Shown here one piece after another: positions 22,614-31,941 of a stretch of 64,000 bases of DNA (the stretch's first letter is position 1; every line of letters begins with the position of its first letter). A program made the translations under genes and the position numbers. This stretch comes from Symsagittifera roscoffensis (lineage: Eukaryota; Xenacoelomorpha; Acoela; Convolutidae): positions 57,306,312 to 57,370,311 of the forward strand of contig NC_087066.1 of NCBI RefSeq assembly GCF_963678635.1, in the 5' to 3' direction. The notes beneath the pieces were generated by a model, which saw only the letters and a list, made by a program, of their open reading frames with translations, was not told the DNA's origin and searched no databases.

Positions 22614-24419
22614 TTAGTCGTCGGGGAAAAAACCGTGGGGGAAGATGTCGTGAATTAGTTCTGAAGTTGTTAGTAGTTTAGCTAAGATGCGGATGATATT
22701 TTTAGTCTGAAGCAGTGGCCAAAGCAATTGGAGTGCCTTGATAGTGGTTAGTTCTTCAGTGCCAACTGCAAACTCATAAGGTGTGTTTTGGATTAGATTA
22801 TATAATTTGTGATTGAATTTAGTGTTGTGGATGAATTCTAAAATTGGGATTTCTATAGGTTGTACAAACTCGTGCGGGATAAGGAAGGGTCGGGATTCTT
22901 CGGCGTTGAAGGTCTTGGTGATGGGACAGAAGATGTACATTTGGGTTATGGGGTCATAATTACGAAGAATACCATGAAGGTTAGTATCTTTAATGCAATA
23001 TGTGAAATTTAGGAAAAATGGTGAAGTGTATTTGGAATTAATGAATTGAAAACGATGGTGTGGTTGTCTAGAGGGTGTGTGTAGGTCAAAGTGATTTTGG
23101 ATGAAGCGATAATAACTATATGTGTGGGTTTGTTTAGTGCGCAACATAATATCGTGTGAACAGTGTAAATCTCTTTCGTGTGGTGCAAGGAAATGAAAGG
23201 TTAGTGAAAATATTTGGAAGCGTTCTTTAAAACTTTCGTATGCTTGTGTGTCTGTTAGTGCTTCTGAAATAATGTGATCAAACTTTCGGTCGAAGATGTT
23301 TAGTGTAAATATATATGGTGTCTTGATGAAAAATTTCTCAGTAATTTGTGGATTAGCGAAGCGATCGTCGTCTAAGAATTGATCTTGGTTAGCTCTGATG
23401 ATATTGTGATCATAGTATTCGAGTGTATATTCGTTAGCTCTAGGTGCAGTGTGTGTTTTTAGTGATTTTTTATATCCAACGTAAGTAAATTGTCTAGCGG
23501 TTAGTGGTGTAGTGAGTCGATATAGCATGTCCGTATTTCGCTCTATATCGATGTGAGTGTTAGATAAAGGTAAGCAAAGAGGGTTAGTAAAATGATAATA
23601 TGAGGTCCAAGAGAGAGTGGGCATTAAAACGTATTCATCTACAAAGTTGCGTGTTTCGTTAGTGTCGTGGGGGGTGTTTAAGGTGTATTGTGGGAATGAG
23701 GGTAAGGTGATGGCTAAAAATTCTTTTGTGTTAGTATGCTTGGGGTGGTTGATGTATTCACGGGCTGTTCCTGGTTTTGCTGGGAAAGGATGGTTGGGGA
23801 ACTTTCTTTTAAAAGTGCGGTAAGCTCTATTAGTGTTGAGTGAAGATTCAGTTGATGTGGATGATGGTGCTAATGATTCAGTATAATTTGAAGAGGGTGT
23901 AGGGGTAGGGGGGTTGGATGAATTTATTGTGGAGGAGATTTGGTTTATGGTTGGGGTATTAAGGTGGTAGGGTTGTTGTTGAAGGGTAATAAAATTATCT
24001 AGCTCTGGGGAGATTCGGGGGGTGTCTGGAGAATGAGATGATTGGTCAGAATGGTATGAGGAGTAGGTTGGGGTAACTTGGGAAGCATAAGAGGGTGTGG
24101 GAGTGATTGGGTCAGGGTTATTGGATAATATGGGTTGAAAAGGGGGTTGAGAAAAATTAGAAGAGTTATGAAAATTATTGGATGGGGATGGTTCTGAGTC
24201 GGCAAATTCATCGGGGGTTTCAATATTCGGGTTATTGAGTTGTGAGATGGAATATAAAACTGAGATGTGTGAATTAGTGTCGGAATTCATGCCTGATGTT
24301 ACATTACTAGATGGAAATTCGGGTGGCGGAAAAGCAAAAAGTGGTATTATTGGGATTGGAGAGGTAAGATTGGTTGGGTGGGAATTTGATCGGTGTAGTG
24401 ATCCAAGTTGGCGGCTCAT
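22614..24419 (-). CDS. Unknown 601-aa ORF after env, ATGA-coupled
   Basis: ATG at 24419 lies inside the env stop (ATGA, 24419-24416). Residues 1-215 are Ser/Pro/Thr/Asn-rich (TPTPSYASQVTPTYSSYHSD) and disordered. Residues ~220-601 look folded and globular, rich in Phe/Tyr/His (FTYVGYKKSLKTHTAPRANEY, FQIFSLTFHFLAPHERDLHC), with no signal peptide and no membrane span. The disordered-then-folded layout parallels AUG-less frame C and the 550-aa ORF. No enzyme motif is visible and no family is recognised. Confidence 0.85.
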   Translation of the reverse strand: MSRQLGSLHRSNSHPTNLTSPIPIIPLFAFPPPEFPSSNVTSGMNSDTNSHISVLYSISQLNNPNIETPDEFADSEPSPSNNFHNSSNFSQPPFQPILSNNPDPITPTPSYASQVTPTYSSYHSDQSSHSPDTPRISPELDNFITLQQQPYHLNTPTINQISSTINSSNPPTPTPSSNYTESLAPSSTSTESSLNTNRAYRTFKRKFPNHPFPAKPGTAREYINHPKHTNTKEFLAITLPSFPQYTLNTPHDTNETRNFVDEYVLMPTLSWTSYYHFTNPLCLPLSNTHIDIERNTDMLYRLTTPLTARQFTYVGYKKSLKTHTAPRANEYTLEYYDHNIIRANQDQFLDDDRFANPQITEKFFIKTPYIFTLNIFDRKFDHIISEALTDTQAYESFKERFQIFSLTFHFLAPHERDLHCSHDIMLRTKQTHTYSYYRFIQNHFDLHTPSRQPHHRFQFINSKYTSPFFLNFTYCIKDTNLHGILRNYDPITQMYIFCPITKTFNAEESRPFLIPHEFVQPIEIPILEFIHNTKFNHKLYNLIQNTPYEFAVGTEELTTIKALQLLWPLLQTKNIIRILAKLLTTSELIHDIFPHGFFPDD

Positions 24420-27034
24420 CGTGGGCTAAAAAAATGATTATTTTGAGACTGAAAAGCGGTGGTATGGGGTTGTTCAATAATTTGTTCATAAGTATTATCA
24501 TCTTGTGACTGGTGTGTCATTATATGTTGAATGGGACTTTGTGATGTGGTGAGTCGAAAATTTGGATTATGTGTGATGGCTAAATTTCGAAAATTTCGTG
24601 GGACTAGGGATAGTGGATGGTTATTTGGTAGGGGTGGTAATTGTGGTGCCGTTGGCGTTATGTCTACATTGTTATGTTCTTCGTCGTATGTATTTTGTCG
24701 TGTTGCTATTTTTGTGTTATATTCTTTTATTTGTGCGTCTAAAAGAATTTTGTTTATAGATGTAGAAAAGATTCCAAAAAATCCTGCAAAGAGTATGCGT
24801 GCTACGCTTGCTTGTCTGTTTACTTGTGTGTGTATAGCACATGTGTTGTAGATTCCTTTTAAAAGTGAGAAAAGAAATCCAATAAAGTTAAACATTGCGT
24901 ATAAAATAGTCAATTTTTCTAAGATGTAGTAGGGCCATCCTAGAAAATCGAGGATCTCATTTTTGAGTGTAACAAAGCTAAAAATGTTAATTGGTGTTAT
25001 ATCTTGGGGACGGTATTTTTCACCGTTTAGATATATATAATCTTTAATGTCTTTAAAATATCCGCTATAGTCTTGCGTGTAGATATCGGCAAATCCTGCG
25101 GTTTCTGCAAGTTTGCGTAAATTTTGGTCTATTGATTGTCTTTGTATAGTGTCCATTTGTGTTAATAATTCTTGGAATTGTTGTGTTCTAATGTGATGTT
25201 GAATATCTGATTTTGAATATATTCCTATTGATTGTAAGTCTATATTTGGGTTTCGAGCAATAGCGCGAATGCTTTCTGGTGAAAATTTTTTGAGTGATTG
25301 CATTAATGTTGGATATGGAGTGAGAAGATAATATTTATTTTCATCAGGGTTTAGTTGTACTACATTGTGGCTGTTTTCTGATCCACATGGGACTGCGGTA
25401 TCCCAGAAATAGGTTCTTCGTGAAAGTGTATCCACGAAATGTACTTTATTCTTATAAAAGATAGGGATTCTTTTATAACATCGTTTATCTTCAAAAACGT
25501 ATAGTGGTGATACTTTTTTAGTACAAGTATAAAACCATAAGATGTTTCCTTCATAGTCTAAAAAATTTGATCTATTTCCAGATAATAAGTATCCTGCATA
25601 GGGTATTTTTAATACTGCTAGTGCAAGTGATTGTAATATTTGTGTTCGTTCTAATTCGCATAGTTGGTGTAGTGTTTCTAATTCGGAGAGTGACATTTCT
25701 TGAAAAATTCGGCTAATTGTATAATCTAGTTTCATATCTAAATGAATATCATAGTGGATATTACCGAAATATGTAGTATTCATTAGTGATAATTCTTGTA
25801 AACGTGTGCTTCTGGTGTCATGGGGTTTTAGATGTCCACCAGGTTGTCCGTTGCTTTTTTCAAAATTAACTGGTATATAGGATGTTCCTTCGTTTGGAGG
25901 ATGACCTGTGGCATATGGGTCAATTTTTACTTTTCCAGTGGTCATGTCGAATCCTTTTTCGTATTCAACTAATATTTCAGAGTATTGTGTTCTGTGAAGT
26001 GGATTCCTGTATTTACATGCAAGTTCTGTTTCTTGATATATTTGAAAACGTGTCAATTTATTTTCTATATTGTCTATGTTTCTAAAATTAGAACTTAGTT
26101 TTCGTGATGGATGGACTTGTTCATATGGAATTGATTGTATAAAATATTTTTCGTGAAATTTTATCATACGAGCGTGTATTTTTGCTACTTGAAATGTTGT
26201 ACATGTATCTTCGGGGAACCAAACAATTGTTGCTTGTGTTCTCGTTGTAGGGTCGCAATAACCTTGATCATTTTTACAAGGTAATCGGATTCCTTGATAG
26301 ATCATTGTATTATCTGATAAATCTCGTGTTAGTTGTATTTTTTCGAGTTGTATTTTCCAATCGAAAAACATTATTTCTTGGTATCCTTTATTTTTTGTGT
26401 CTGCTTTGCAGTTTGATGGGTCATTTATACCAATGTGTGGTATCCAATGTTTATCGTGTAGGTCATAGGTTAATCGTCCGTGTGCGCCGTTATACGGGTA
26501 TTTTTCGTCTAGTTTTATATGTCCTTGGTGTCTTTCAAGTTGTGATTGATGTACAGAGTCTGAAAAAACTTGAAAATTAACTAACTTTCTTTGGGAGTTT
26601 TTATTTTGTGTGATGTTTAGTCTAAGTAATTCATTTTTACAATCGTCGGGATTGAGATGTAAAAGGCGTTCTATATTACTCTGATAGAATGATTCATGGT
26701 CAAGTCGGTTTTTGTTTCCGTTCGAGACTTGTGAACAATGTACTTTCTTTTCGGAAAATGTTGCTGTGAATTTATAACCTGTAACTGTTGTTGCTCGGGC
26801 TTTTGAATAGAGTGTTGCTATTACATCTGTGGTTTCTATAGCTTGTGGTTCTGTTTCACATTGTGATACTTGATTTATTGCATATTTATGTAGTGTTTTT
26901 TGTTCATTTTCTTCACAATCGTAATGTGTTACTAATAAATCTTGTGGTCCTGTACGAGGGGAAGGGTTTATGTTTTGATTTGAGATTACTAGAAAAAGGA
27001 GTTGGAGAAAAATTAATAATTTTAGAATATACAT
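24416..27034 (-). CDS. env-like: Envelope-like class glycoprotein (872 aa)
   Basis: The N-terminus MYILKLLIFLQLLFLVIS is a good signal peptide. The ectodomain is cysteine-containing with early motifs HYDCEEN, INQVSQCETEPQ and KVHCSQV, and has several N-x-S/T sites. Near residues 690-790 come hydrophobic segments (KLTILYAMFNFIGFLFSLL and ILFAGFFGIFSTSI) that can serve as membrane anchors, then a polar cytoplasmic tail of ~90 residues. The spaced Cys pattern and YDC opening recall the glycoproteins of chuvirus-like and retroelement-captured envelope families; I hold that loosely. Its presence suggests the element could once, or can, leave the cell, which makes it errantivirus-like. The stop overlaps the next ATG as ATGA. 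Confidence 0.75.
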   Translation of the reverse strand: MYILKLLIFLQLLFLVISNQNINPSPRTGPQDLLVTHYDCEENEQKTLHKYAINQVSQCETEPQAIETTDVIATLYSKARATTVTGYKFTATFSEKKVHCSQVSNGNKNRLDHESFYQSNIERLLHLNPDDCKNELLRLNITQNKNSQRKLVNFQVFSDSVHQSQLERHQGHIKLDEKYPYNGAHGRLTYDLHDKHWIPHIGINDPSNCKADTKNKGYQEIMFFDWKIQLEKIQLTRDLSDNTMIYQGIRLPCKNDQGYCDPTTRTQATIVWFPEDTCTTFQVAKIHARMIKFHEKYFIQSIPYEQVHPSRKLSSNFRNIDNIENKLTRFQIYQETELACKYRNPLHRTQYSEILVEYEKGFDMTTGKVKIDPYATGHPPNEGTSYIPVNFEKSNGQPGGHLKPHDTRSTRLQELSLMNTTYFGNIHYDIHLDMKLDYTISRIFQEMSLSELETLHQLCELERTQILQSLALAVLKIPYAGYLLSGNRSNFLDYEGNILWFYTCTKKVSPLYVFEDKRCYKRIPIFYKNKVHFVDTLSRRTYFWDTAVPCGSENSHNVVQLNPDENKYYLLTPYPTLMQSLKKFSPESIRAIARNPNIDLQSIGIYSKSDIQHHIRTQQFQELLTQMDTIQRQSIDQNLRKLAETAGFADIYTQDYSGYFKDIKDYIYLNGEKYRPQDITPINIFSFVTLKNEILDFLGWPYYILEKLTILYAMFNFIGFLFSLLKGIYNTCAIHTQVNRQASVARILFAGFFGIFSTSINKILLDAQIKEYNTKIATRQNTYDEEHNNVDITPTAPQLPPLPNNHPLSLVPRNFRNLAITHNPNFRLTTSQSPIQHIMTHQSQDDNTYEQIIEQPHTTAFQSQNNHFFSPR

Positions 27035-28158
27035 GTGTATGATAATCCTGAGTATGGATTATAAAATGTAATGTAGCCAATTGTGTTTTTGGTATATCTG
27101 TCGTATTTGTATATTACTTCAGTAGTTATAAACGGTGGTGGTAGTGATTGAGCTGTTATGTTAGGTGGATTTAATGGGTAGGGATGTTGGGTAATATTAT
27201 TTAACTTAACTGTGATTTCAAACTTTAATTGTAAACTGTTTTGTTGGAGTATTTGAATATTGTGATCACGGATATCGTTGTGAATATCTTGGCGATATTG
27301 TAATCTATTAAGTGCCCAGTTATGAAGGCGGTTACTTTCTTGATGTTGTCCAAATAATGGTGGAGGTGCTGTAAATGTATTCCAATCTAGTCTTAAAGGA
27401 ATATTTATTGATGATTGTTCTCGATATCTGGCGTCGAGATTATTTGGAAAATTTAAGTTAAAAGGTGGTGGTGAAATCTGGCTTATTGATGGTGTTGATG
27501 GTAGTGATAATGTTTCTGGTAGTGATGAGGATGTTGTTGTATCCGTAGAAATATCTATTGGATTATTGACTAAATTTAATTCACCTTGTGTAAATGAATG
27601 TGTTGTCCAATATGGTAGTCGTGATGCCTGGTTTGGGGGGTTAAAGGGATTTTCACGTATTTGTTCAGATGTTGGTGTTGAACCTAAGTAATCTGATGGT
27701 AGGCTTGAGGTGCTACGTTGTGAAAGAAGCGTAGGGGTTTCTGGTAATATACCAATGGGGTTTTCTGGAGTGTTTTGTGATGGGGATTGAGGTATATCAA
27801 AATGAACTCGGGGAGTTTGAAAAATTCTGTTTCGTCGAGGATGTATAATTTGTCTATTTATTTCGACTGTATTTTGGTTTTGACTAGGATTTCTTATTCT
27901 ACTTAGTTCTTGTGGTAGTGTTGGGTATAGGTTATATGTTGGTTCGCTTAGAGGTGCTTGTCGTTGAACTGGTTCTAGTGGTTCTGATAAACGAGCATGT
28001 CGTTCTTCAAAAGTGTATGGATTGTCTTGAAAAGAAATTCGTGTAGATGTTTGAGGATTTTGAGTAGTTGAAGGTGGTGTTTGGTTATCTTGGGATGATG
28101 TCGGTGAAGACTGATTCTGTGACTGTTGGGTAGCAATTTTTGATGGATTTTTGAATTG
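27022..28158 (-). CDS. AUG-less open frame C, 378 codons, upstream of and overlapping env
   Basis: Between an in-frame TAA (28161-28159) and TAA (27024-27022) the minus strand is open for 378 codons without any ATG, which is why a start-codon-based search misses it. The first ~225 residues are Ser/Thr/Pro/Gln/Asn-rich and disordered (QQSQNQSSPTSSQDN, PETLSLPSTPSISQISPPP). The last ~140 look folded (LRLDWNTFTAPPPLFGQHQE, HNWALNRLQYRQDIHNDIRD, YITFYNPYSGLSYTCIF). The stop lies 11-13 bases inside the env ORF. Codon composition matches the neighbouring ORFs. A frame of this length in DNA this AT-rich is unlikely by chance, so it is probably translated after splicing, recoding or non-AUG initiation. 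Function unknown. Confidence 0.65.
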   Translation of the reverse strand, partial: QFKNPSKIATQQSQNQSSPTSSQDNQTPPSTTQNPQTSTRISFQDNPYTFEERHARLSEPLEPVQRQAPLSEPTYNLYPTLPQELSRIRNPSQNQNTVEINRQIIHPRRNRIFQTPRVHFDIPQSPSQNTPENPIGILPETPTLLSQRSTSSLPSDYLGSTPTSEQIRENPFNPPNQASRLPYWTTHSFTQGELNLVNNPIDISTDTTTSSSLPETLSLPSTPSISQISPPPFNLNFPNNLDARYREQSSINIPLRLDWNTFTAPPPLFGQHQESNRLHNWALNRLQYRQDIHNDIRDHNIQILQQNSLQLKFEITVKLNNITQHPYPLNPPNITAQSLPPPFITTEVIYKYDRYTKNTIGYITFYNPYSGLSYTCIF

Positions 28159-28163
28159 TTACT

Positions 28164-28352
28164 TTAGTGGGAAGGTTTATGTTTATTATAGTATTCTTCC
28201 AAAAAAAGAATTAGAAGGATTGTTGCTAGGGCAAATGTGAAGATTGCTTTCTTTATACATTTACATATTGTCAAAATGAGGGATGATAAAAATGTTATGA
28301 AAATTACAAACAATAAAAAAATATCAGTTCTACTGAAAATTGTTCGTATCAT
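28164..28352 (-). CDS. Small membrane ORF 2 (62 aa)
   Basis: Starts inside the ATGA overlap at 28352-28349. Two hydrophobic spans (IFLLFVIFITFLSSLILTI and IFTFALATILLILFLEEY) are separated by a basic CKCIKKA turn, as in a two-pass hairpin membrane protein. It ends YNKHKPSH and TAA at 28166-28164. The AUG-less 378-codon frame opens six bases further on, so readthrough or frameshift could connect them. Viroporin-like behaviour is a guess from shape only. Confidence 0.5.
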   Translation of the reverse strand: MIRTIFSRTDIFLLFVIFITFLSSLILTICKCIKKAIFTFALATILLILFLEEYYNKHKPSH

Positions 28353-28579
28353 TTAGACAAGTTGTATAAATCGTACCTGTGGATGTAATCAAGGGTTTTG
28401 GAAAGTTGGAGGAATAGTTCGAGAATAGTGTAGAAAATTAAAAAAATGTTACAAAAAATGATTAGGATTATTAGAAAAGATTCAAGTATATCAAAAAGAA
28501 ATATTATAAAGGTTTCAAGTATTGTAAAAAAATACTTAAGATTTATGAGTATTTGAGTAACTGATTGAGAGAAGAGCAT
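28349..28579 (-). CDS. Small membrane ORF 1 (76 aa)
   Basis: ATG at 28579. Two or three strongly hydrophobic segments (LINLKYFFTILETFIIFLFD, ILIIFCNIFLIFYTILELFL), then a short polar tail. Composition is Ile/Phe/Leu-dominated, partly an effect of T-rich codons, so chance is possible. Its stop overlaps the next ATG as ATGA, which supports a real gene pair. No family recognised. Confidence 0.5.
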   Translation of the reverse strand: MLFSQSVTQILINLKYFFTILETFIIFLFDILESFLIILIIFCNIFLIFYTILELFLQLSKTLDYIHRYDLYNLSK

Positions 28580-29176
28580 TTAAGAAATGATCTCTTGGTC
28601 GAATATTTTTTGCTGTTTGAGGCGATTTTCTAGTGTGGTCGGATTATTTATTAGTTTTTTGACAAGTGGGTTGAGTTCTGTAAAAAATTGTTGGGGGAAT
28701 TTTCATGGTGACTGGGAGGTCGTCTTTTTCTTTATTTTTGTTTGTCAAATGATCCGGGGTATGGTGAGATTTTTATACTTTAGGCTAATTAAAATGTTCA
28801 TTTTGTTACTTTAGGCTAAGTTAACAAATTTGCTTTGGGGGTATTCGTGGTCTGAGTTGGGGAAATATTGTTGATCTTTGGGTTATTAGATAAGGGAGGG
28901 GTACGGTATTATGGTGATATTTATTTTAGTTGTCAAGTTGGAGTGGTTTGCTTATTTTTGACCTGGAGGTCGTAAAGTTATAGTTATAGATGTGCCTGGA
29001 GTTCTATATGATTCGTCTAATTGGTCTTAGTTTGAGTTAGAGAAAGTGACGGATTGGATGAATCCTATTGGTCTATTTTGAACTAGAATTATTACGTACT
29101 TGTCAGCATGTTATTTTGAAAAATGTAAATGAAAAATGTTTCGAAGGTTTCAAGATAGTGAAGTATAATGTTAAAA
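28580..29176 (-). other. Retroelement spacer between integrase and the small membrane ORFs
   Basis: About 600 bp with no long minus-strand frame. It could hold the splice acceptor for a subgenomic mRNA serving the downstream ORFs. Pyrimidine-rich stretches followed by AG exist on the minus strand, but I cannot pick one. Confidence 0.35.
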
Positions 29177-31906
29177 TTACTTTTGAAATTCCACTTTCTT
29201 TAAAATTTTAGATTGGGGGATGAATATTTTATAGTTTTTACGTGGTTGATTTCGGAGTCTTGTTGTTTTTCTATTTTCTGATTTGTCGATTTGTTCTTGG
29301 GGTATTATTTGTTCGGTCATTTTTCTATTTTTTCTTTGTTTTGGTGATTCTTTATGGTTTTGTGTATTGATTTTGGTGGCGATTGGTTTTGTGTTTTGAT
29401 TTTCGGTGGGGTTATCATTTTGTTCTGTGTTTTTCAGATGTGGTTCATTTTGAATGATTTTTAATCCTGTGAAAGAATATAATTGAGTTAATTCGCGGAG
29501 TGCGTATTCTTTTGGGTAATAAGGTAATAGGTTGTTTCGATGTTGAACGATTTCTTTTTTGTTTGAGTCGGTAATTTTATATGTGACATCAGTGGGTTTT
29601 GCAATTATTTGGTATGGTCCTTTTCGAAGGGGTTGTAATTTTTTAGAAATTCCTTTTTGAGTATTAAAATTAGGTATTAAAACAAATGTTCCAATTTTTA
29701 ATTCGGAGGCTGGTGTAAAACGTGAATTGATTTGTTCATTAATGTTTTGTCTTTGTAATAACTTTTTTGTTATTTTTTGATAAATTTCATTGTGTTTTTT
29801 ATCTCTATTTAGAATCCATTCGGTGTGTGTACCGGAGGCTAGTTTAAGAATTTGTGGGTGATGAAAATGATCTTCATCGTGTGTATGTAAAGGTAGGTTA
29901 TAACAAATTGAGTCTTTATTTGGTTGACAATAACCTTGTGCGTTTTTATGAGAATTTGCTGTAAACATTATTGGTTTGCGTGGCTTTTGGTTAAAAACCA
30001 TTTCGTATGGTGACATTCCTAAAGTTGTCGTAATTTGTGAATTATACGCTAAGGGAAATAATTTTACATCTGCTGACCATTCGGTATATTTTGTATCATT
30101 TCCGTTGATGATACATCTAAGATATTCTTGTAATGAACGGTTCATACCTTCGACTAAGCCGTTTGTCCAAGGTGCATGAGATGTACGTGGTTTGTGTTTA
30201 ATGTTATATAAATGACATAGTGTGATAATTTCATTATTTATGAATTCTGTACCGTTGTCTGTAACTAAAATTTCTGGTAGTCCGAATTTTGCTATCCAGT
30301 GTTCATAGAGTGTTGTGTAAGCGTAATAAGCGTTACAATGTGGTACTGGGTTAAGTGCTACATAATGTGTAAATGCGTCAACAATTACCATAATGTACGA
30401 GTTTCCTTCTGATGAGGGTGAAATTGGTCCTTTAGTATCAAATGAGATACGATGATTAAAGTACAAACTTTGTCCTTTAAAATCTTGTTTTTGTGCTATT
30501 TGTTTTTGATTTGGGTAAGGTTTATTTAGTTGACATACTATACAGTCATTGCATAGTACTTTTATCCAAATTGGTGCATTTGGGAAATAAAAGTTTTGTA
30601 TAAAATTTGAATATGTTTTTTCTGATCCAGAGTGTCCTTTAATATTTTGTGTATGTGAAATATTAAAAGCTATAAGAATCATACTTAAAGGGAGACATGG
30701 AACTGTAGATTCATTCAGGTTATACTCTAAAAGGTCTGTATTTTCGTTAATTGTTGTGTTGTTAAATTTGCGAAAGTATCGGAGGAGTGTTTTGTTTCCT
30801 AGAATAGTTGAATCTGCTTTGATAGGTTTAGTTTTATATTTGTGCCATGATTTCAGTTGTCGAATTACTGGGTCAAGGTTTTGATATTGTTTCAGTGTTG
30901 AAATTGTAATCGTTTCTGTTGGGGGGAGAAAAATGTTTTCAATTTCTAATTTAGATAAAGGTATTGTATCAAGTGGGTCATGGAGGTCAAAAACTTGATT
31001 TATTGTGTATTTTGAATCATTTGTTTGTGGTCCTGATAAATTTATTTTATCAGTTAAATCTTCTTTTTCAATTAGTGGAAAATGGTCTTTTTTAGGCGGG
31101 TGTTGTTTTGTTCGTTTTTGTTGGGTGTTATTTTTTATCCATTGAGAATATGGGATTGGTTTGAAAGTTGATGTTCCAAGTAAATCAACTTCATAATGAT
31201 TATTTTGACAATCTAAATAAAGTGGGAAATGTTGTAAACTATTTATTTGTGATTGTTCAATATCAGTTTTTACTGCATATTTGCATTCCAATCGGGGTGA
31301 TGTTTCGTTTTCTGCAAGGTAGAATTTTATGTTTTTGGGTATTTCAACTGTTGTTTTTCGTGTAAGTAATTCAGGTGGTGTATTTCGACTTAAGGTGTCT
31401 GGTAATGCAAGATTTTTTCCTGCAGTCCAAACTATATGTAAGTTTGGAAATTTCATTAGAATTAGTTGAAATCTGTAAACTCGGTGGTTTGGGTTAGATT
31501 TTTGTGTAAAGAGAAAGATGATTGGTTTATGGTCTGTGAATAGAACTGTTGGATGTTTTGATCCAAGTATCAGAAATTCATATTCTGTCAGTGTATATAT
31601 TATGGCTGTACATTCTCTCATTAGAGTTGAGAGTCGTAGCTCTGCTTGAGTGAATAATCGAGAATTTGCTGATATGAGGTTCATTTTATTTGTACCATTA
31701 TGTGATTGTAATAGTGCTGCACCGATGCCAAAGTTCGAAGCATCGCACATTGCATAAAATGGTTGATTTGAATCTGGAATTGTGTTTGAAATTTGTTCAG
31801 TTAAAAGTTTCTTTATTTCTTCAAATCGTGTTTGATGTTCTGTGTTCCATTCAAAATTATTTTGTTGTCTAAGGATGTTATAAAATGGTCGTAGATATAA
31901 TTGCAT
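29177..31906 (-). CDS. pol (3' part): RNase H-integrase (909 aa)
   Basis: First visible ATG at 31906; the frame is open for about a dozen codons before it. RNase H residues fit D55 (CDASNFGIGA), E98 (LMRECTA), D125 (FTDHKP) and D170 (LALPDTLSR). Integrase has the N-terminal HHCC finger (H418, H425, C455, C458). It then has D490 (ISFDTKGP), D550 (VTDNGTEF) and E586 (NGLVEGMN), giving the D,D-35-E spacing exactly. A GPY/F module (RKGPYQIIAKPTDVTYKI) follows near residue 770. The tail is Lys/Gln/Asn-rich. It lies in the +1 frame relative to the RT ORF, with about 9 bases of frame overlap. Catalytic residues are all present. Confidence 0.95.
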   Translation of the reverse strand: MQLYLRPFYNILRQQNNFEWNTEHQTRFEEIKKLLTEQISNTIPDSNQPFYAMCDASNFGIGAALLQSHNGTNKMNLISANSRLFTQAELRLSTLMRECTAIIYTLTEYEFLILGSKHPTVLFTDHKPIIFLFTQKSNPNHRVYRFQLILMKFPNLHIVWTAGKNLALPDTLSRNTPPELLTRKTTVEIPKNIKFYLAENETSPRLECKYAVKTDIEQSQINSLQHFPLYLDCQNNHYEVDLLGTSTFKPIPYSQWIKNNTQQKRTKQHPPKKDHFPLIEKEDLTDKINLSGPQTNDSKYTINQVFDLHDPLDTIPLSKLEIENIFLPPTETITISTLKQYQNLDPVIRQLKSWHKYKTKPIKADSTILGNKTLLRYFRKFNNTTINENTDLLEYNLNESTVPCLPLSMILIAFNISHTQNIKGHSGSEKTYSNFIQNFYFPNAPIWIKVLCNDCIVCQLNKPYPNQKQIAQKQDFKGQSLYFNHRISFDTKGPISPSSEGNSYIMVIVDAFTHYVALNPVPHCNAYYAYTTLYEHWIAKFGLPEILVTDNGTEFINNEIITLCHLYNIKHKPRTSHAPWTNGLVEGMNRSLQEYLRCIINGNDTKYTEWSADVKLFPLAYNSQITTTLGMSPYEMVFNQKPRKPIMFTANSHKNAQGYCQPNKDSICYNLPLHTHDEDHFHHPQILKLASGTHTEWILNRDKKHNEIYQKITKKLLQRQNINEQINSRFTPASELKIGTFVLIPNFNTQKGISKKLQPLRKGPYQIIAKPTDVTYKITDSNKKEIVQHRNNLLPYYPKEYALRELTQLYSFTGLKIIQNEPHLKNTEQNDNPTENQNTKPIATKINTQNHKESPKQRKNRKMTEQIIPQEQIDKSENRKTTRLRNQPRKNYKIFIPQSKILKKVEFQK

Positions 31907-31941
31907 TTTATAAACATATTTACTTTTATAAACATATTTAA
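31906..31941 (-). repeat. 18-bp tandem duplication at the RT / RNase H frame break
   Basis: TTTTATAAACATATTTAC (31906-31923) is followed directly by the same unit with one change (31924-31941). The RT frame ends in TAA just upstream (31940-31938), and the RNase H frame is +1 to it. Because the unit is 18 bp, losing one copy would not restore frame. The site could be programmed +1 recoding at a TTT-TAA pair, or simply damage. I leave the two ORFs separate. Confidence 0.7.

Noticed and set aside
24531-27042. Plus-strand hydrophobic frames opposite env and pol as membrane proteins
   Set aside because: The plus strand here is T/G-rich because the sense ORFs are A/C-rich, so antisense frames automatically look hydrophobic.
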